Source: AWTP1-13 sp963832445 (GTDB taxonomy: Bacteria; Pseudomonadota; Alphaproteobacteria; Rhizobiales; Hyphomicrobiaceae). Taken from it: a stretch of DNA of 64,000 bases. The notes beneath the pieces were generated by a model. The model saw only the letters and a program-made list of their open reading frames with translations, ran no database searches and was not told where the DNA came from. The position numbers and the translations under genes were made by a program. This document shows positions 51,521 to 59,714 of the stretch, in pieces (position 1 is the first letter of the stretch; each line of letters opens with the position of its first letter). The stretch spans positions 1 through 64,000 of the forward strand of contig CAWHUM010000005.1 of the NCBI GenBank assembly GCA_963832445.1, read 5' to 3'.

Positions 51521-52007
51521 GCTGTTGGCTGAGAGCCACAGGCCAGGCCATAGTTCACTATATCGGTAGTGGTCCGCAGGCTCACTATCCCGCGGCCAAT
51601 CGACTAGATCAATAGCGTGCATCCCGCGGTTGGTTGCATCAGGCTTGCGGCTACCAAGCGTTCGAGATGGTCGTGCTCAACCCCTGGCGCGAAAAGCTGG
51701 GGTGCTTTTGCGTGTATCCGCTTGCGCGATCCGCCATTGCCATTAGTTGCGATCGAGCTGCTTTGTCATCTCTAGGGAGATTCGCGCCGCTCTTGCCGAA
51801 TCTGGAAGGCACGGCTCCCGTCGTGTGTTGCGGGCGCTAGCTTGGGAGATCCTGACCTTCCTGTCCGCAGAATGGCCGCGCAGTGAACGGCCAGTGAACG
51901 CTTCCGTCTGCTGACGTTCACGGACTAGCTCAATTTCAAACAAGGTTGTGTGGCCTGATGTCCGGTGTGTCTCGTCCGGGGAAGCGAGCGATCAAAGGAG
52001 GACTAGA
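51521..52007. other. gap, no gene seen
   Basis: About 490 bases. Short frames on both strands show no domain, signal peptide or good ribosome site until AAAGGAGG just before 52008. It is probably eroded sequence plus the promoter of the next small gene. Confidence 0.35.
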
Positions 52008-52214
52008 ATGAGGTTGCTACCAGTCGCGGCTTTAGTGGCCGCACTAGCTCTTGCTGCCACGGTCTCCGCGCAACAGGCTGCCAAGCCGGCCACCACCAAG
52101 GCAGATTGCGAAAAGGCGTAAATGAACTGGGACGCGAAGGGCGGTAAAGACGGCAAGGGTGCTTGCGTGGCTACTACGGCCCCAGCAAGATCGGGCGACG
52201 CACCGAAGAAGTAG
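52008..52214 (+). pseudogene. small exported protein gene with an internal TAA
   Basis: ATG 52008 follows AAAGGAGG. MRLLPVAALVAALALAATVS is a signal peptide; the mature part is AQQAAKPATTKADCEKA, then a TAA stop at codon 38 (52119-52121), after which the same frame continues MNWDAKGGKDGKGACVATTA and ends at TAG 52212-52214. The downstream part completes a second Cys and Lys-rich text in the same style, so a single Lys codon (AAA) to TAA change is likely. If restored it is a 68-residue periplasmic protein. Confidence 0.6.
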
Positions 52215-52499
52215 CAGATCAGCCCCGGCAGGGGGAGTTTCGGGGCTCTGCACACAGAAGCGCGGAGCCCCTCCTAAATCCTGGGGCAATGACACCCTGG
52301 ATCACAATGCTTTGTCGCCTACCCCGCTGATCTAGGAAGGTCCCGCATCAACTCTAGTGGAGCCTCATATCTCAGCCTGGGGTCGGCTTCTCCTGCTGAA
52401 GCCCTACGTGATCACCTCGGTGTTCAGAGTACGTTCAGGTCAAACAATTAAGGTTCCTGGACGAGGGCAGCGGGGGCTTAAGGCTGACCACACCGCCCC

Positions 52500-53595
52500 A
52501 TGAACGAGCAAACTTCTGGTCGAGCGCCAGGCGTTCTCCTCCCGGTGAACGCCGCGCGTGCACTGCGTTTGCCGCGGGAGCTTCACGCGGCCCTGGCTTG
52601 GGGCTCAGCCGGCGTCACAACCGTTCTGCTCAGCCTATATTTCGGGCTGGCCGAAGGCGGGCCCGCCGACTCTGTCTTCGCGACCGCCGTGACACTGGCT
52701 GTTGGTGCTCTGATCGTATGGGTTAGCCGCCGCGTTCTAGTGACGGCTGTGTTGGTCGTGGCCATGGTCGGCATGGTTCGCGCCATCTCCTACGCCAAGC
52801 AACAGGCCACGGAAGTGCTACTGCACGCTTACGACCTGATTGCTTTGACGAAGTCCTGGTCCGCTCCGGCCGAGGTGTGGTCCCAGCACCATCGTCTTGT
52901 GGTCGCTCTCGCCATCGCAGCATTGGCTACGGTGGCAGTGAGCTGGATCGCCGTGCACGCCGATGCGACTCGCGTGCCTCGCCATTACGCAGCCTGCGCC
53001 TTTGCGCTGCTGGTCGCGATCGTCTGGGTCGCGAACACAGCGCGCGGTGAACGGCGCCATACCGAGTTTTATTTCGAGAACACTTACGTCACCTTCTTCT
53101 ATAGCTCCTGGGCGGAGACTGCGCAGGGGCTATGGCGCGGGCAACTGATCGAAGCGGCCGTACCTTGGTCCGTGCACCTGAGGGAGGCGCCCCTCCAAGT
53201 GGCCGAGAGCTGCTCTCTGCGGGCAAGAGTGCCCCACATCATCCTCATTCACCAGGAGTCCGCGGTGCCGCCGGCCCTTTTTCCAACGTTGAGCTACGAC
53301 CGCGCCCTCGACGCCTTTTTCCAATCCTTCGACGGCAACCTCAACAAGCTGCGCGTTGAAACGTTCGGCGGCGGCTCATGGCTCACCGAGTTCTCGCTGC
53401 TGACCGGGCTGTCGACACAGGCGTTCGGCAATATGCGCCAGTATCTCCAGCACGTGATGGTGGGCGGGATTCGTGACACGCTACCGCAGGCGCTCGCGCG
53501 GTGCGGCTATCGTAACGTCATGTTCTATCCAATGCTGCGCCATTTCTTGGGCTCCGGCAGGTTCTTCGAGGCCGCCGTGTCCGTCGTCAGGTGCT
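52500..53595 (+). pseudogene. sulfatase/phosphoglycerol-transferase-type membrane protein, truncated
   Basis: 365 residues remain. The N-terminal half has four to five membrane helices (GVTTVLLSLYFGLAEGG, VTLAVGALIVWVSRRVLVTA, LAIAALATVAVSWIAVHADA, FALLVAIVWVANTARGE). The periplasmic half begins the alkaline-phosphatase/sulfatase fold of LTA-synthase or OpgB-like enzymes: HIILIHQESAVPPALFPTLS, FGGGSWLTEFSLLTGLST and GYRNVMFYPMLRHFLGSGRF. The metal-binding Asp-His end is missing because an IS3 element begins at 53596. It would have modified lipids, glucans or a polymer at the outer face of the inner membrane; it is now inactive. Confidence 0.75.
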
Positions 53596-53651
53596 TTGCG
53601 ACAGGTTGAGGCTTTCGTGACGGGAGGCTCTGGCTCGGTTGGTGTTTGAGG

Positions 53652-54632
53652 TTAGGCGGCTTTGCGCTGATGCTGCAATCGTCTTTGTTTGATGGTGTCT
53701 CGTTTGATCCTTTCTCGTTGAAGCAGGATGGTCTGGCCGCGTCCGAAGTAGACGTCGGCCGGTGTCAGGTTCTGCGAGGCTCTCGTGGTAGCGCCGGTGA
53801 TTGTAGTGGTCGACGAAGTCGTCGATGTGGGCTTCGAGATCGCCGGGCAGGTAGTAGTTCTCGAGCAGGATGCGGTTCTTGAGCGTCTGGTGCCAGCGCT
53901 CGATCTTGCCCTGGGTCTGGGGATGACAGGGCGCGCCGCGGACGTGCTCCATGCCGCGTTCTTCGAGCCATTCCGCCAGGTCGCCGGCGATGTAGCTCGA
54001 CCCGTTGTCGCTGAGCAGCCGCGGCTTGTGCACGACGCGCGCCGCAGCGCAGCCCGATGCCGTGAGCGCCAGCTGCAGCGTGTCGGTGACGTCGTCGGCC
54101 CTCATGGTCGTGCACAGCTTCCAGGCGATGATGTAGCGCGAGAAGTCGTCGAGGATGGTCGACAGATAGAACCAGCCCCAGCCGATGACCTTCAGGTAGG
54201 TGAAGTCGGTCTGCCAGAGCTGGTTGGGGGCCGTGGTCTTGTCCTTGAACTCATCGGCGGCCTTGATGACGATGAAGGCCGGGCTGGTGATCAGGTCGTG
54301 GGCCTTGAGCAGCCGATAGACCGAAGCTTCCGAGACAAAATAGCTCTCTGTGTCGGTGAAGCGGATGGCCAGCTCGCGCGGCGACAGCTCGGGCTCTCCA
54401 GCGCCAGGGCGACGATGCGCTCCCGCACATCGTCAGGGATGCGGTTCCAGACGCGATCTGGCCGCGACGGCTTGTCTTCGAGCGCCTCAGGCCCGCCGGC
54501 TCGATAGCGATCGTACCAGCGATAGAAGGTCGACGGGCGGATGCCGAGCATCTCCAGGGTGCGCCGCACCGGCAGATGCGACTGCTCGACGAGCCGGATG
54601 ATCTCGAGCTTCTCGGAGCCGGGGTACCTCAT
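53652..54632 (-). pseudogene. IS3-family transposase OrfB, frameshifted
   Basis: It starts MRYPGSEKLEIIRLVEQSHL at 54632 (ATGA overlap with orfA) with an HTH part (TLEMLGIRPSTFYRWYDRYR). The rve integrase core carries the full DDE set: Asp in LWQTDFTYLKVIGWGWFYLS, Asp in LLSDNGSSYIAGDLAEWLEE and Glu in PQTQGKIERWHQTLKNRIL. A missing base near 54400 and an extra base near 53785 displace the frame; the native end (TILLQRERIKRDTIKQRRLQ) is in another frame and stops at 53652. Confidence 0.8.
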
Positions 54633-55003
54633 GCTTCGTCTCCCCCATCCGCGATCATGCTTTTTTTGAGCAGCCGCAGTTCGAGCGCCTGCTCGGCGAC
54701 GACCTCCTTCAGCTCCTGGGCCTGGCGCCGGAGATCCTTGACCTCGTCGCTGGTCGCGGCACGGGCGGTGTCGCCGGCCAGCCGCCGCTTGCCGGCCTCC
54801 AGGAACTCCTTCGACCAGCTGTAGTACAGGCTCTCGGCGATGCCCTCGCGGCGGCACAGCTCGGCGATCGAGTGCTCGCCGCGCAAGCCGTCCAGCACGA
54901 TGCGGATCTTCTCTTCGGCCGAGTAGTGCTTGCGCGTCGCCCGGCGGATGTCCTTGACGACCTCTTCCGACGACAGGTCGGTGGCGTCGGATTTCTGTCT
55001 CAT
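54629..55003 (-). CDS. IS3-family transposase OrfA
   Basis: 124 residues from ATG 55001-55003 with AAGGAG upstream. HTH_Tnp_1: RKHYSAEEKIRIVLDGLRGE, HSIAELCRREGIAESLYYSW and SKEFLEAGKRRLAGDTARAA, then a leucine-zipper-like coiled coil (VKDLRRQAQELKEVVAEQAL). The T7 run at 54661-54667 (A7 on the coding strand) just before its end is the likely site of the programmed -1 frameshift that makes the OrfAB transposase. Confidence 0.88.
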   Translation of the reverse strand: MRQKSDATDLSSEEVVKDIRRATRKHYSAEEKIRIVLDGLRGEHSIAELCRREGIAESLYYSWSKEFLEAGKRRLAGDTARAATSDEVKDLRRQAQELKEVVAEQALELRLLKKSMIADGGDEA

Positions 55004-55295
55004 CTTCGCTCCTTGAGGGCTACGATGAGCCAGAAATCCTCCCTTCCTCAAGCCGCTAAGTCTGTCTCACAAGTGCTGATGTCGGACAAGCACACCAAGA
55101 ACTGACTTCACGCACAAAGCCGCGCACCAAGTGCGCGTCCCTCAATTTCGTGACACAACCGGCACCGCGTAAATCCCTCATCGGATTACATGAGCGAAAT
55201 ACTGTCGCACGATCAAATGTCTCCCCCACATCGGGGATGCGGAAAAGGTACAAGACACACGATCTCAGCAGATAACAACGCAAGGAGTTCGGCGT

Positions 55296-55526
55296 ATGGT
55301 GGAAGCGAAGAAACCAACGAAGACCCGCGCAACACGCGCTTCCGCTCTGAAGTCGACTGTGCCTCCTGCGTATGTGAGCAAGTACACTGTCGGCGATCAG
55401 ACCTCACACCCGATGTTCGGCGACGGCACCGTGACCGCAATCACTGCCAACAAACTGACCATCGACTTTCCCGACAGCGTCACCAAGCAAATCGTCGACG
55501 GCTACGTGAATCCCTGCCGACTGTAG
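55296..55526 (+). CDS. small KOW/CarD-like-motif protein
   Basis: 76 residues with AAGGAG upstream. A basic N-terminus (MVEAKKPTKTRATRASALKS) is followed by VSKYTVGDQTSHPMFGDGTV, TAITANKLTIDFPDSVTKQI and VDGYV. The 'YxVGDxVxHPxFGxGxVxxIxxxKLxIxF' pattern is that of small beta-barrel tails on UvrD-type helicases and CarD-like proteins. It probably binds nucleic acid or protein. Free-standing short versions are common in rhizobia. Confidence 0.7.
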   Translation: MVEAKKPTKTRATRASALKSTVPPAYVSKYTVGDQTSHPMFGDGTVTAITANKLTIDFPDSVTKQIVDGYVNPCRL

Positions 55527-55567
55527 GCCCGCAACACCCAACGCTATCTCCGCCCAACCGCGCGCGC

Positions 55568-55765
55568 TCAGACGCGAAAACCGGTCGGCGGCAAGGAGTC
55601 CGGGTCGCTCTTTATCTCGTCTACGTTGTCATTCAAAAACTTCTCGACCGCCTCAGCGTGGGCGCGATCGGCTGGCCGCTTGAGTTCAATAATCAGCTCG
55701 CCGTCCTCGTCATAGACGAAACAACGCTCGCCGGGGTTGCGTGCTTTTGCCGTGAACTTGGACAT
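55568..55765 (-). CDS. hypothetical small protein
   Basis: 65 residues from ATG 55763-55765: MSKFTAKARNPGERCFVYDE, DGELIIELKRPADRAHAEAV and EKFLNDNVDEIKSDPDSLPP. Acidic/basic alternation and beta-then-alpha texture indicate a real soluble protein. No family was recognised. Confidence 0.55.
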   Translation of the reverse strand: MSKFTAKARNPGERCFVYDEDGELIIELKRPADRAHAEAVEKFLNDNVDEIKSDPDSLPPTGFRV

Positions 55766-55776
55766 CCCAAAACACC

Positions 55777-55956
55777 TCACTTCTTCTCCGTCGCCGCCAA
55801 CGCCCGCAGCTGATCCTCCGCAGCCTTCAGCTCCGCTGGGTCTTCACTGGCAAATCCACCAGCAGCCTTCACCTTCAGCAACGGAGATGCCGAAGCGACC
55901 AGCGGCTCACCCACGGAGGACGCAAGTCCAAACGCGGACACCGCAACCAGTACCAC
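55777..55956 (-). CDS. small possibly exported protein, start uncertain
   Basis: The minus-strand frame ends TGA 55777-55779 and reads WVVLVAVSAFGLASSVGEPL, VASASPLLKVKAAGGFASED and PAELKAAEDQLRALAATEKK. The hydrophobic start (GTG near 55956) and the periplasm-like mature part suggest an exported protein of about 60 residues. The frame is open back to 56016 without ATG and no ribosome site is visible, so the 5' end may be lost. Confidence 0.4.
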   Translation of the reverse strand: MVLVAVSAFGLASSVGEPLVASASPLLKVKAAGGFASEDPAELKAAEDQLRALAATEKK

Positions 55957-56049
55957 CCAAGTTGATATCGGCGCGACACCAAACGTCGTTGACGCGTCAA
56001 TCGAAGACGTTCGGAATCACGATGACCGCGCCAAGGAACAGGAAGACGA

Positions 56050-56102
56050 GGCCGGCGTTTGTGGAGTTGTTGGATTTCGGCGGGGGTGAGACGCGAGCAG
56101 AA
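56050..56102 (-). repeat. LamG-tail box L1
   Basis: Minus-strand DNA reads LTPAEIQQLHKRRPR, matching the other four boxes at AEIQQL but diverging at the end. The most degenerate copy. It lies about 50 bases after the stop of the gene at 56156. Confidence 0.55.
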
Positions 56103-56155
56103 GCGCAGCGTCGCAAGTCATTTAGAAGCAACCCACGATCAGGCGTTGACTGACG

Positions 56156-56548
56156 TCAGTGGTGCCGCCACTTTTTGCGTCTTGATGTGCTGCCGGTCTT
56201 TGCACGGTGCTCGAGTTCGGTTGCCAGCGTGATCAGCCGCTGAATGAGCGGTCGGATCTCCGGAACGGCTGCCTGAAGACGAGTGACTTCCGCGCGCTCA
56301 GTATCCGTGATGGGCTCCTTTTGCCAATGGGTGAGCTGCAAAGAGTGAGCGAGCAAGAGGTCGAGCGCATCTTTCGCTTCTTGAAGGGTGAAGGAGACTA
56401 TGGGCACCGGCAATACTGCGTTTGGATCGAGCAAGAGGGTCTTGATGCGCGAGATATCGCGTTTCAGTATGGCCGGCGCGCTGTCGATGAGTTCGCGGAT
56501 CTCCGGAAGCGCGGATATGGGTTTCAAAGTAGGTGATGATCCAAGCAT
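56156..56548 (-). CDS. hypothetical helical protein, 130 residues
   Basis: Start ATG 56546-56548. MLGSSPTLKPISALPEIREL and IDSAPAILKRDISRIKTLLL, then a helix-rich body (LQEAKDALDLLLAHSLQLTH, TERAEVTRLQAAVPEIRPLI, QRLITLATELEHRAKTG) and a basic tail SRRKKWRHH. Heptad-like Leu spacing suggests a coiled coil. No family was recognised. The phased-repeat element A lies 15-70 bases upstream and a LamG-tail box about 50 bases downstream. Confidence 0.6.
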   Translation of the reverse strand: MLGSSPTLKPISALPEIRELIDSAPAILKRDISRIKTLLLDPNAVLPVPIVSFTLQEAKDALDLLLAHSLQLTHWQKEPITDTERAEVTRLQAAVPEIRPLIQRLITLATELEHRAKTGSTSRRKKWRHH

Positions 56549-56562
56549 TGCCCATCATACGA

Positions 56563-56620
56563 CAAAGCGGACGGATTTGGTGGTGGGGTGGCGCGCTGAG
56601 CGCGCCGTTGAGCGGTGATC
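56563..56620 (-). repeat. phased repeat element A (single unit plus palindrome)
   Basis: One unit GACGGATTTGG at 56570, then the palindrome GGCGCGC-TGA-GCGCGCC starting at 56590 and the tail GTTGAGCGGTGA. Equivalent to the last unit and tail of the larger copies; one T shorter in the core, so the unit-to-palindrome step is 20 instead of 21 bases. Confidence 0.7.
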
Positions 56621-56658
56621 GACGATCGGTCACACACCGGGGTGCGAGGCCGGGTTTG

Positions 56659-56808
56659 CTATTTCACCGCGGCATCGGTGGAAATACGGGCATTCGGGTA
56701 GGGGCTCTTGATCCCGAGGCGGTCGCCGAACGCGAGGTACGCGATACCGACAACGAGGACTGCACTCATTGCGAGCCCGACAATTCCCGCTGTGCGAGAA
56801 TCATTCAT
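56659..56808 (-). CDS. 49-residue single-span membrane protein
   Basis: ATG 56806-56808. MNDSRTAGIVGLAMSAVLVV and GIAYLAFGDR form one membrane helix, then LGIKSPYPNARISTDAAVK outside, stopping at 56659. It has the shape of very small membrane proteins common in rhizobial genomes. Function unknown. It lies between LamG-tail box L2 (upstream) and element A (downstream). Confidence 0.5.
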   Translation of the reverse strand: MNDSRTAGIVGLAMSAVLVVGIAYLAFGDRLGIKSPYPNARISTDAAVK

Positions 56809-56931
56809 GATCCGTACTCCTCACACAGTTCTGATTGAGCAATGCGCGGCGGAACACAATGGTTCCATCAGCGATTGATGGTAGCAGCCTCGGCCTGCCG
56901 ATGTCGGCGTTTGTGGCACGGAGGTTAATGC

Positions 56932-57010
56932 GTGATGTGGACGGTGCCGAGTTTGTGGAGCTGCTGCACTTCCACCGCCGAGGGCGCGCGGTTGTAGATG
57001 CGGACGGCGT
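56932..57010 (-). repeat. LamG-tail box L2 (longest copy)
   Basis: On the minus strand it reads KIDAVRIYNRAPSAVEVQQL and HKLGTVHIT. 'IDxVRIYNRALSxAEVxQLY' is the standard ending of LamG/concanavalin-type jelly-roll domains, which identifies the whole box family. There is no upstream LamG domain in frame. Confidence 0.65.
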
Positions 57011-57144
57011 CGATTTTCGCGTGGCTGCAAACAGTTCCGTCAGTACTCATCACTCATCTTAACGATTTCCAGCCAACATCGGGCTGCAACATTTTGATTC
57101 GCCCGACGTTGTCCGCGCCCGCTGATGATCACGGAGTTTACGCC

Positions 57145-57441
57145 ATGAAATGGCTAGCGCTGCTTCCAATTGCGTTCTTCCTCACCGCACCGGCCCTCGC
57201 AGCCGATCTCGACTATCCCCGCCAAGGTCGAGCGAAGGTCCATACCGAACGGACCCCGCGCCTCGTTGAGTGCGGCTACTACCAACCTATACCCACCGCC
57301 TTGTATGACAGCGCCGCAGTGGGCCAATTCAACTCCAATGTCTGGCGCCCCCTCCCTCGGTGCTGCGCTCATACTCATTGGCGCCCACAGCACGACCACC
57401 ACCAATGGCGCCACTCGTATGCTGGCATCTCTGGGAGGTGA
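57145..57441 (+). CDS. small exported hypothetical protein
   Basis: ATG 57145 with GGAG upstream. Signal peptide MKWLALLPIAFFLTAPALAA cleaved before DLDYPRQG; the next part AKVHTERTPRLVECGYYQPI has the Tyr/Pro-rich style of small exported rhizobial proteins. After about residue 65 (VWRPLPRCCAHTHWRPQHDH) the text looks out of frame, so the native C-terminus may be lost by an indel near 57350. Confidence 0.5.
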   Translation: MKWLALLPIAFFLTAPALAADLDYPRQGRAKVHTERTPRLVECGYYQPIPTALYDSAAVGQFNSNVWRPLPRCCAHTHWRPQHDHHQWRHSYAGISGR

Positions 57442-57448
57442 CTACTGG

Positions 57449-57497
57449 GTGATGCGGACGGTGCCGAGTTTGTAGAGCTGTCGGATTTCGGCGGCAC
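57449..57497 (-). repeat. LamG-tail box L3
   Basis: Minus strand reads RAAEIRQLYKLGTVRITQ and then a stop. It starts four bases after the stop codon of the 61-residue gene at 57501. Confidence 0.7.
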
Positions 57498-57500
57498 GTC

Positions 57501-57686
57501 CTAACGCTTCGTCGCTGGAATCTTGCCGCGAACCCCTCCGCGCTTTCGCACGTTGACAGTGTGTGTGCCGCCACTGATGCCAGTCGTATTCCAGACGGTC
57601 TTACCGCGCTTGCGAGCCTCCGCCTCATTGACGCCTGCGGCCAGCATCAGTCCCATGGTGCAGGCTGCGGCCAGAACCGCCCTCAC
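57501..57686 (-). CDS. 61-residue exported basic protein
   Basis: GTG 57684-57686 with GGAAGG eight bases upstream. Signal peptide VRAVLAAACTMGLMLAAGVN, cleaved near EAEA, then a short basic mature part ARKRGKTVWNTTGISGGTHT and VNVRKRGGVRGKIPATKR. No family recognised. It is on the minus strand between the remnant at 57700 and box L3. Confidence 0.5.
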   Translation of the reverse strand: MRAVLAAACTMGLMLAAGVNEAEARKRGKTVWNTTGISGGTHTVNVRKRGGVRGKIPATKR

Positions 57687-57699
57687 GAGCACCTTCCTC

Positions 57700-57882
57700 G
57701 ATCCTTCGGCTTCGAGATCAGCGTCTGCATGGATACTCCTGTCGTCCAGTAAGAACCTCAAGCGTTTCTTCGATGACCGCGAGTCTCGGCTCGGAGAAGT
57801 CAGGGGCCTTGCGGTTCGATCCTTCACGATGAGTGCAGCTTCGCCCCGCCATCCGGCCCACTTCGGCGCCGATATCGTTCAT
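57700..57882 (-). pseudogene. 5' remnant, paralogue of the gene at 58464-58893
   Basis: ATG 57880-57882: MNDIGAEVGRMAG aligns with MSEIEAEVRRMAG of the downstream-listed paralogue; in another frame KDRTARPLTSPS corresponds to KDRTGKAPDFSE, and RLAVIEETLE to ILAVIEETLD. The similarity extends through the 70-base leader into the phased array upstream. The gene then breaks off and a different small gene (57501) follows. Confidence 0.6.
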
Positions 57883-57939
57883 GGGCTTGTCACCTGAAGG
57901 CTAACACTTTGCTCCGCGCAAACCTAATCGTAGAACGGA

Positions 57940-58098
57940 AATGGGTCAACATCACGGATTGGGAGGAGCGAGCTCACGGATATTGGAGGGGGCGCGCACG
58001 AGTTTCGGTGGACTGGGCTCACGCGTTTCGGACGGGGAGTGCATCACGGATTTTGGTGGTGTGGTGGCGCGCGAAGCGCGCGGTTGAGCGGGGATTTG
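57940..58098 (-). repeat. phased repeat element B (five units plus palindrome)
   Basis: Units with core CACGGATTTTGG or a variant start at 57953, 57975, 57997, 58020 and 58045 (steps 22, 22, 23, 25). The palindrome GGCGCGC-GAA-GCGCGCG starts at 58066, 21 bases after the last unit, followed by GTTGAGCGGGGA. The first unit is 70 bases upstream of the minus-strand start at 57882. Confidence 0.85.
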
Positions 58099-58202
58099 GA
58101 GTTCGTTGTCGGAGCCGCTTCCCGAACGCTCGTGACGCCGATGCAGGCGTATCAATCGACGGCGTTCGAGCGTGCTAAGGTGGCGACGTCATAGGAGCAA
58201 CC

Positions 58203-58394
58203 ATGCCGCCCAAGCACCGTCCTGTCGAACCAATCCCGCGGGCTCTGGAATTTCTGGCCAGGTCGTGGTGGCTGCCGGTCCTTCTGGGCATTCACTTTGG
58301 GGATCGTCTGTTTGGCTTGGCTGCTGCGGGGGTGATCGGTGGGGACGGTGGCGGCAGCTTCAGATGGCGGCCGTGGCCGGTAGTCATTACGTGA
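58203..58394 (+). CDS. small membrane-associated hypothetical protein
   Basis: 63 residues with AGGAG seven bases before ATG: MPPKHRPVEPIPRALEFLAR, SWWLPVLLGIHFGDRLFGLA, AAGVIGGDGGGSFRWRP. One hydrophobic segment near 20-45. Its stop TGA falls in the first bases of LamG-tail box L4, so the native end may have been replaced. Confidence 0.45.
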   Translation: MPPKHRPVEPIPRALEFLARSWWLPVLLGIHFGDRLFGLAAAGVIGGDGGGSFRWRPWPVVIT

Positions 58395-58450
58395 TGCGGA
58401 CGGTGCCGAGTTTGTAGAGTTGCTGGATTTTGGCGGGGGAGAGGACGCGG
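58391..58450 (-). repeat. LamG-tail box L4
   Basis: Minus strand reads RVLSPAKIQQLYKLGTVRIT. It begins about 14 bases after the stop of the gene at 58464. Confidence 0.7.
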
Positions 58451-58463
58451 GAGCTAGCCTCCG

Positions 58464-58893
58464 CTACACGTAAAGCACGCGCACGCCCGGCTCCGCGCGC
58501 CGGACACGTTGTGCGAACCCGTCGAAAAAGAACAAAATGTTGTCGGCCCTGTCACCGCTCAGCCGACCACGCACTTTGTCCCATGTGAGGAACGCCACAT
58601 GGAACTTCGGCTCGCCGACTACTAACACAGGCTGATCCCGCTGCTCGTGCCACAAGTAGCTTCCGCCAAATTGATGGCGTGCCACCTCAAGCAAATAGCA
58701 ACCGAAATACTGAACGAGTTCGATGGCTTGGTCTTCCGGTAGGTCGGCAAAGTAGCGCGAGGCCTCGTCGAGCGTTTCTTCGATTACCGCGAGAATTCTG
58801 TTCGGAAAAATCTGGGGCCTTGCCGGTTCGATCCTTCACGACGCTCACAGCTTCGCCCGCCATGCGGCGCACTTCGGCTTCGATTTCGCTCAT
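58464..58893 (-). pseudogene. hypothetical protein gene, one frameshift
   Basis: ATG 58891-58893: MSEIEAEVRRMAGEAVSVVK, DRTGKAPDFSEQ, then after an indel near 58795 the sense continues ILAVIEETLDEASRYFADLP, EDQAIELVQYFGCYLLEVAR, HQFGGSYLWHEQRDQPVLVV and ends PGVRVLYV. Restored length about 140 residues. It resembles small phage/rhizobial proteins with an immunity- or SUKH-like alpha/beta texture but no family was recognised. Upstream lies phased element C, downstream box L4. Confidence 0.6.
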
Positions 58894-58944
58894 GAGCGTG
58901 TGACGCAAAGGCTAACACTTTGCTCAGCACGGGTCTGACCGTAG

Positions 58945-59090
58945 GACGGGAATGGGTCAACATCACGGAAATTGGAAGGGGAGTGCACGGATTTTGGAAA
59001 AGGAGGTTGCGAATTTTGGATGCGGAGTGGCTCACGGATTTTGGAGGTTGCGGGGTTGCTGTGGGGCTCTGCTGAGCGGGGATTGGGCTG
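58945..59090 (-). repeat. phased repeat element C (four units, decayed palindrome)
   Basis: Units start at 58964, 58986, about 59008 and 59033 (steps 22, 22, 25). The palindrome position (from about 59054) is degenerate but the tail CTGAGCGGGGA is kept. The first unit is 71 bases upstream of the minus-strand start at 58893, the same spacing as element B. Confidence 0.8.
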
Positions 59091-59386
59091 GTGGTAGCGG
59101 GGTTGGGTTGAAGGATATTGCGGCTGCTGGGCAACGAGCAAGGCGCCCCTGACGTCAACGCGCGTTGCATCGGGGGCGCTTACCGCACCCTTTCGACCAC
59201 CAGTCCGAATGGCGCCACACCGAAACTGGACAGCGCCGCATTGCTGCACATGTTCAGGTGTCGGATAGGTACTTTCCGAACCTTGGCACCCCATCACTCG
59301 TATGAGCTCATGCCCCCGGGCAGCATGAGAACTGTACAGCGTACTCATGGCCCTAACTTTTGGCGAACGCTGTTGGGAGGGACCCC

Positions 59387-59668
59387 ATGTCGGCGAAACT
59401 GGTTTTTGCGTGGATCCTAGCAATTTTGGTGGTCCTCGTTGCGGCTGGAGGAGTGATTTTTGGATTTCAGGCGGCAACCGCTAGATCAGATGGCTTTGCG
59501 AGACTGGCTATCGCTGCACTGGTGCTTATCGGCGCTGGACTTTTCTATGTAATGGCACGCGGGAAGTTCGGGGAGGGGCTCCGCTTGGCCTTGTCCGGCG
59601 GAGCGTTCGTGCTGTGTTTCGCTCTCGTTGTTTTCTGGGTCTTCAGCGCGCTCGGGACCGATATGTGA
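59387..59668 (+). CDS. small integral membrane protein (three spans)
   Basis: 93 residues, GGGAGG before ATG 59387. Three hydrophobic helices: MSAKLVFAWILAILVVLVAA, LAIAALVLIGAGLFYVMARG and LALSGGAFVLCFALVVFWVF. No family recognised. A cupin gene follows 46 bases later. Confidence 0.65.
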   Translation: MSAKLVFAWILAILVVLVAAGGVIFGFQAATARSDGFARLAIAALVLIGAGLFYVMARGKFGEGLRLALSGGAFVLCFALVVFWVFSALGTDM

Positions 59669-59714
59669 GTACCCTGACGTGTTTGCTGCGCGCTCAACCT
59701 ATCGGGAGGACACC

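Larger units (their letters stand above)
53596..55072. mobile_element. IS3-family insertion sequence
   Basis: About 1.48 kb. The left end starts TTGCGACAGG and the right end (read inward) TTGTGAGACAG; both continue into GGGAGG and CTGGCTC, giving imperfect terminal inverted repeats of about 40 bases. A 5-bp target duplication GTGCT lies at 53591-53595 and 55073-55077. It contains overlapping orfA and orfB on the minus strand with an A7 slippery run at the junction. orfB has two extra indels, so this copy is probably inactive. Confidence 0.85.

Noticed and set aside
55296..55765. Toxin-antitoxin pair (55296-55526 plus 55568-55765)
   Set aside because: The genes converge on opposite strands and neither resembles a known toxin or antitoxin.
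57940..58098. CRISPR array
   Set aside because: Units are about 22 bp, diverged, and the intervals are too short and too similar for spacers; no cas genes in the window.
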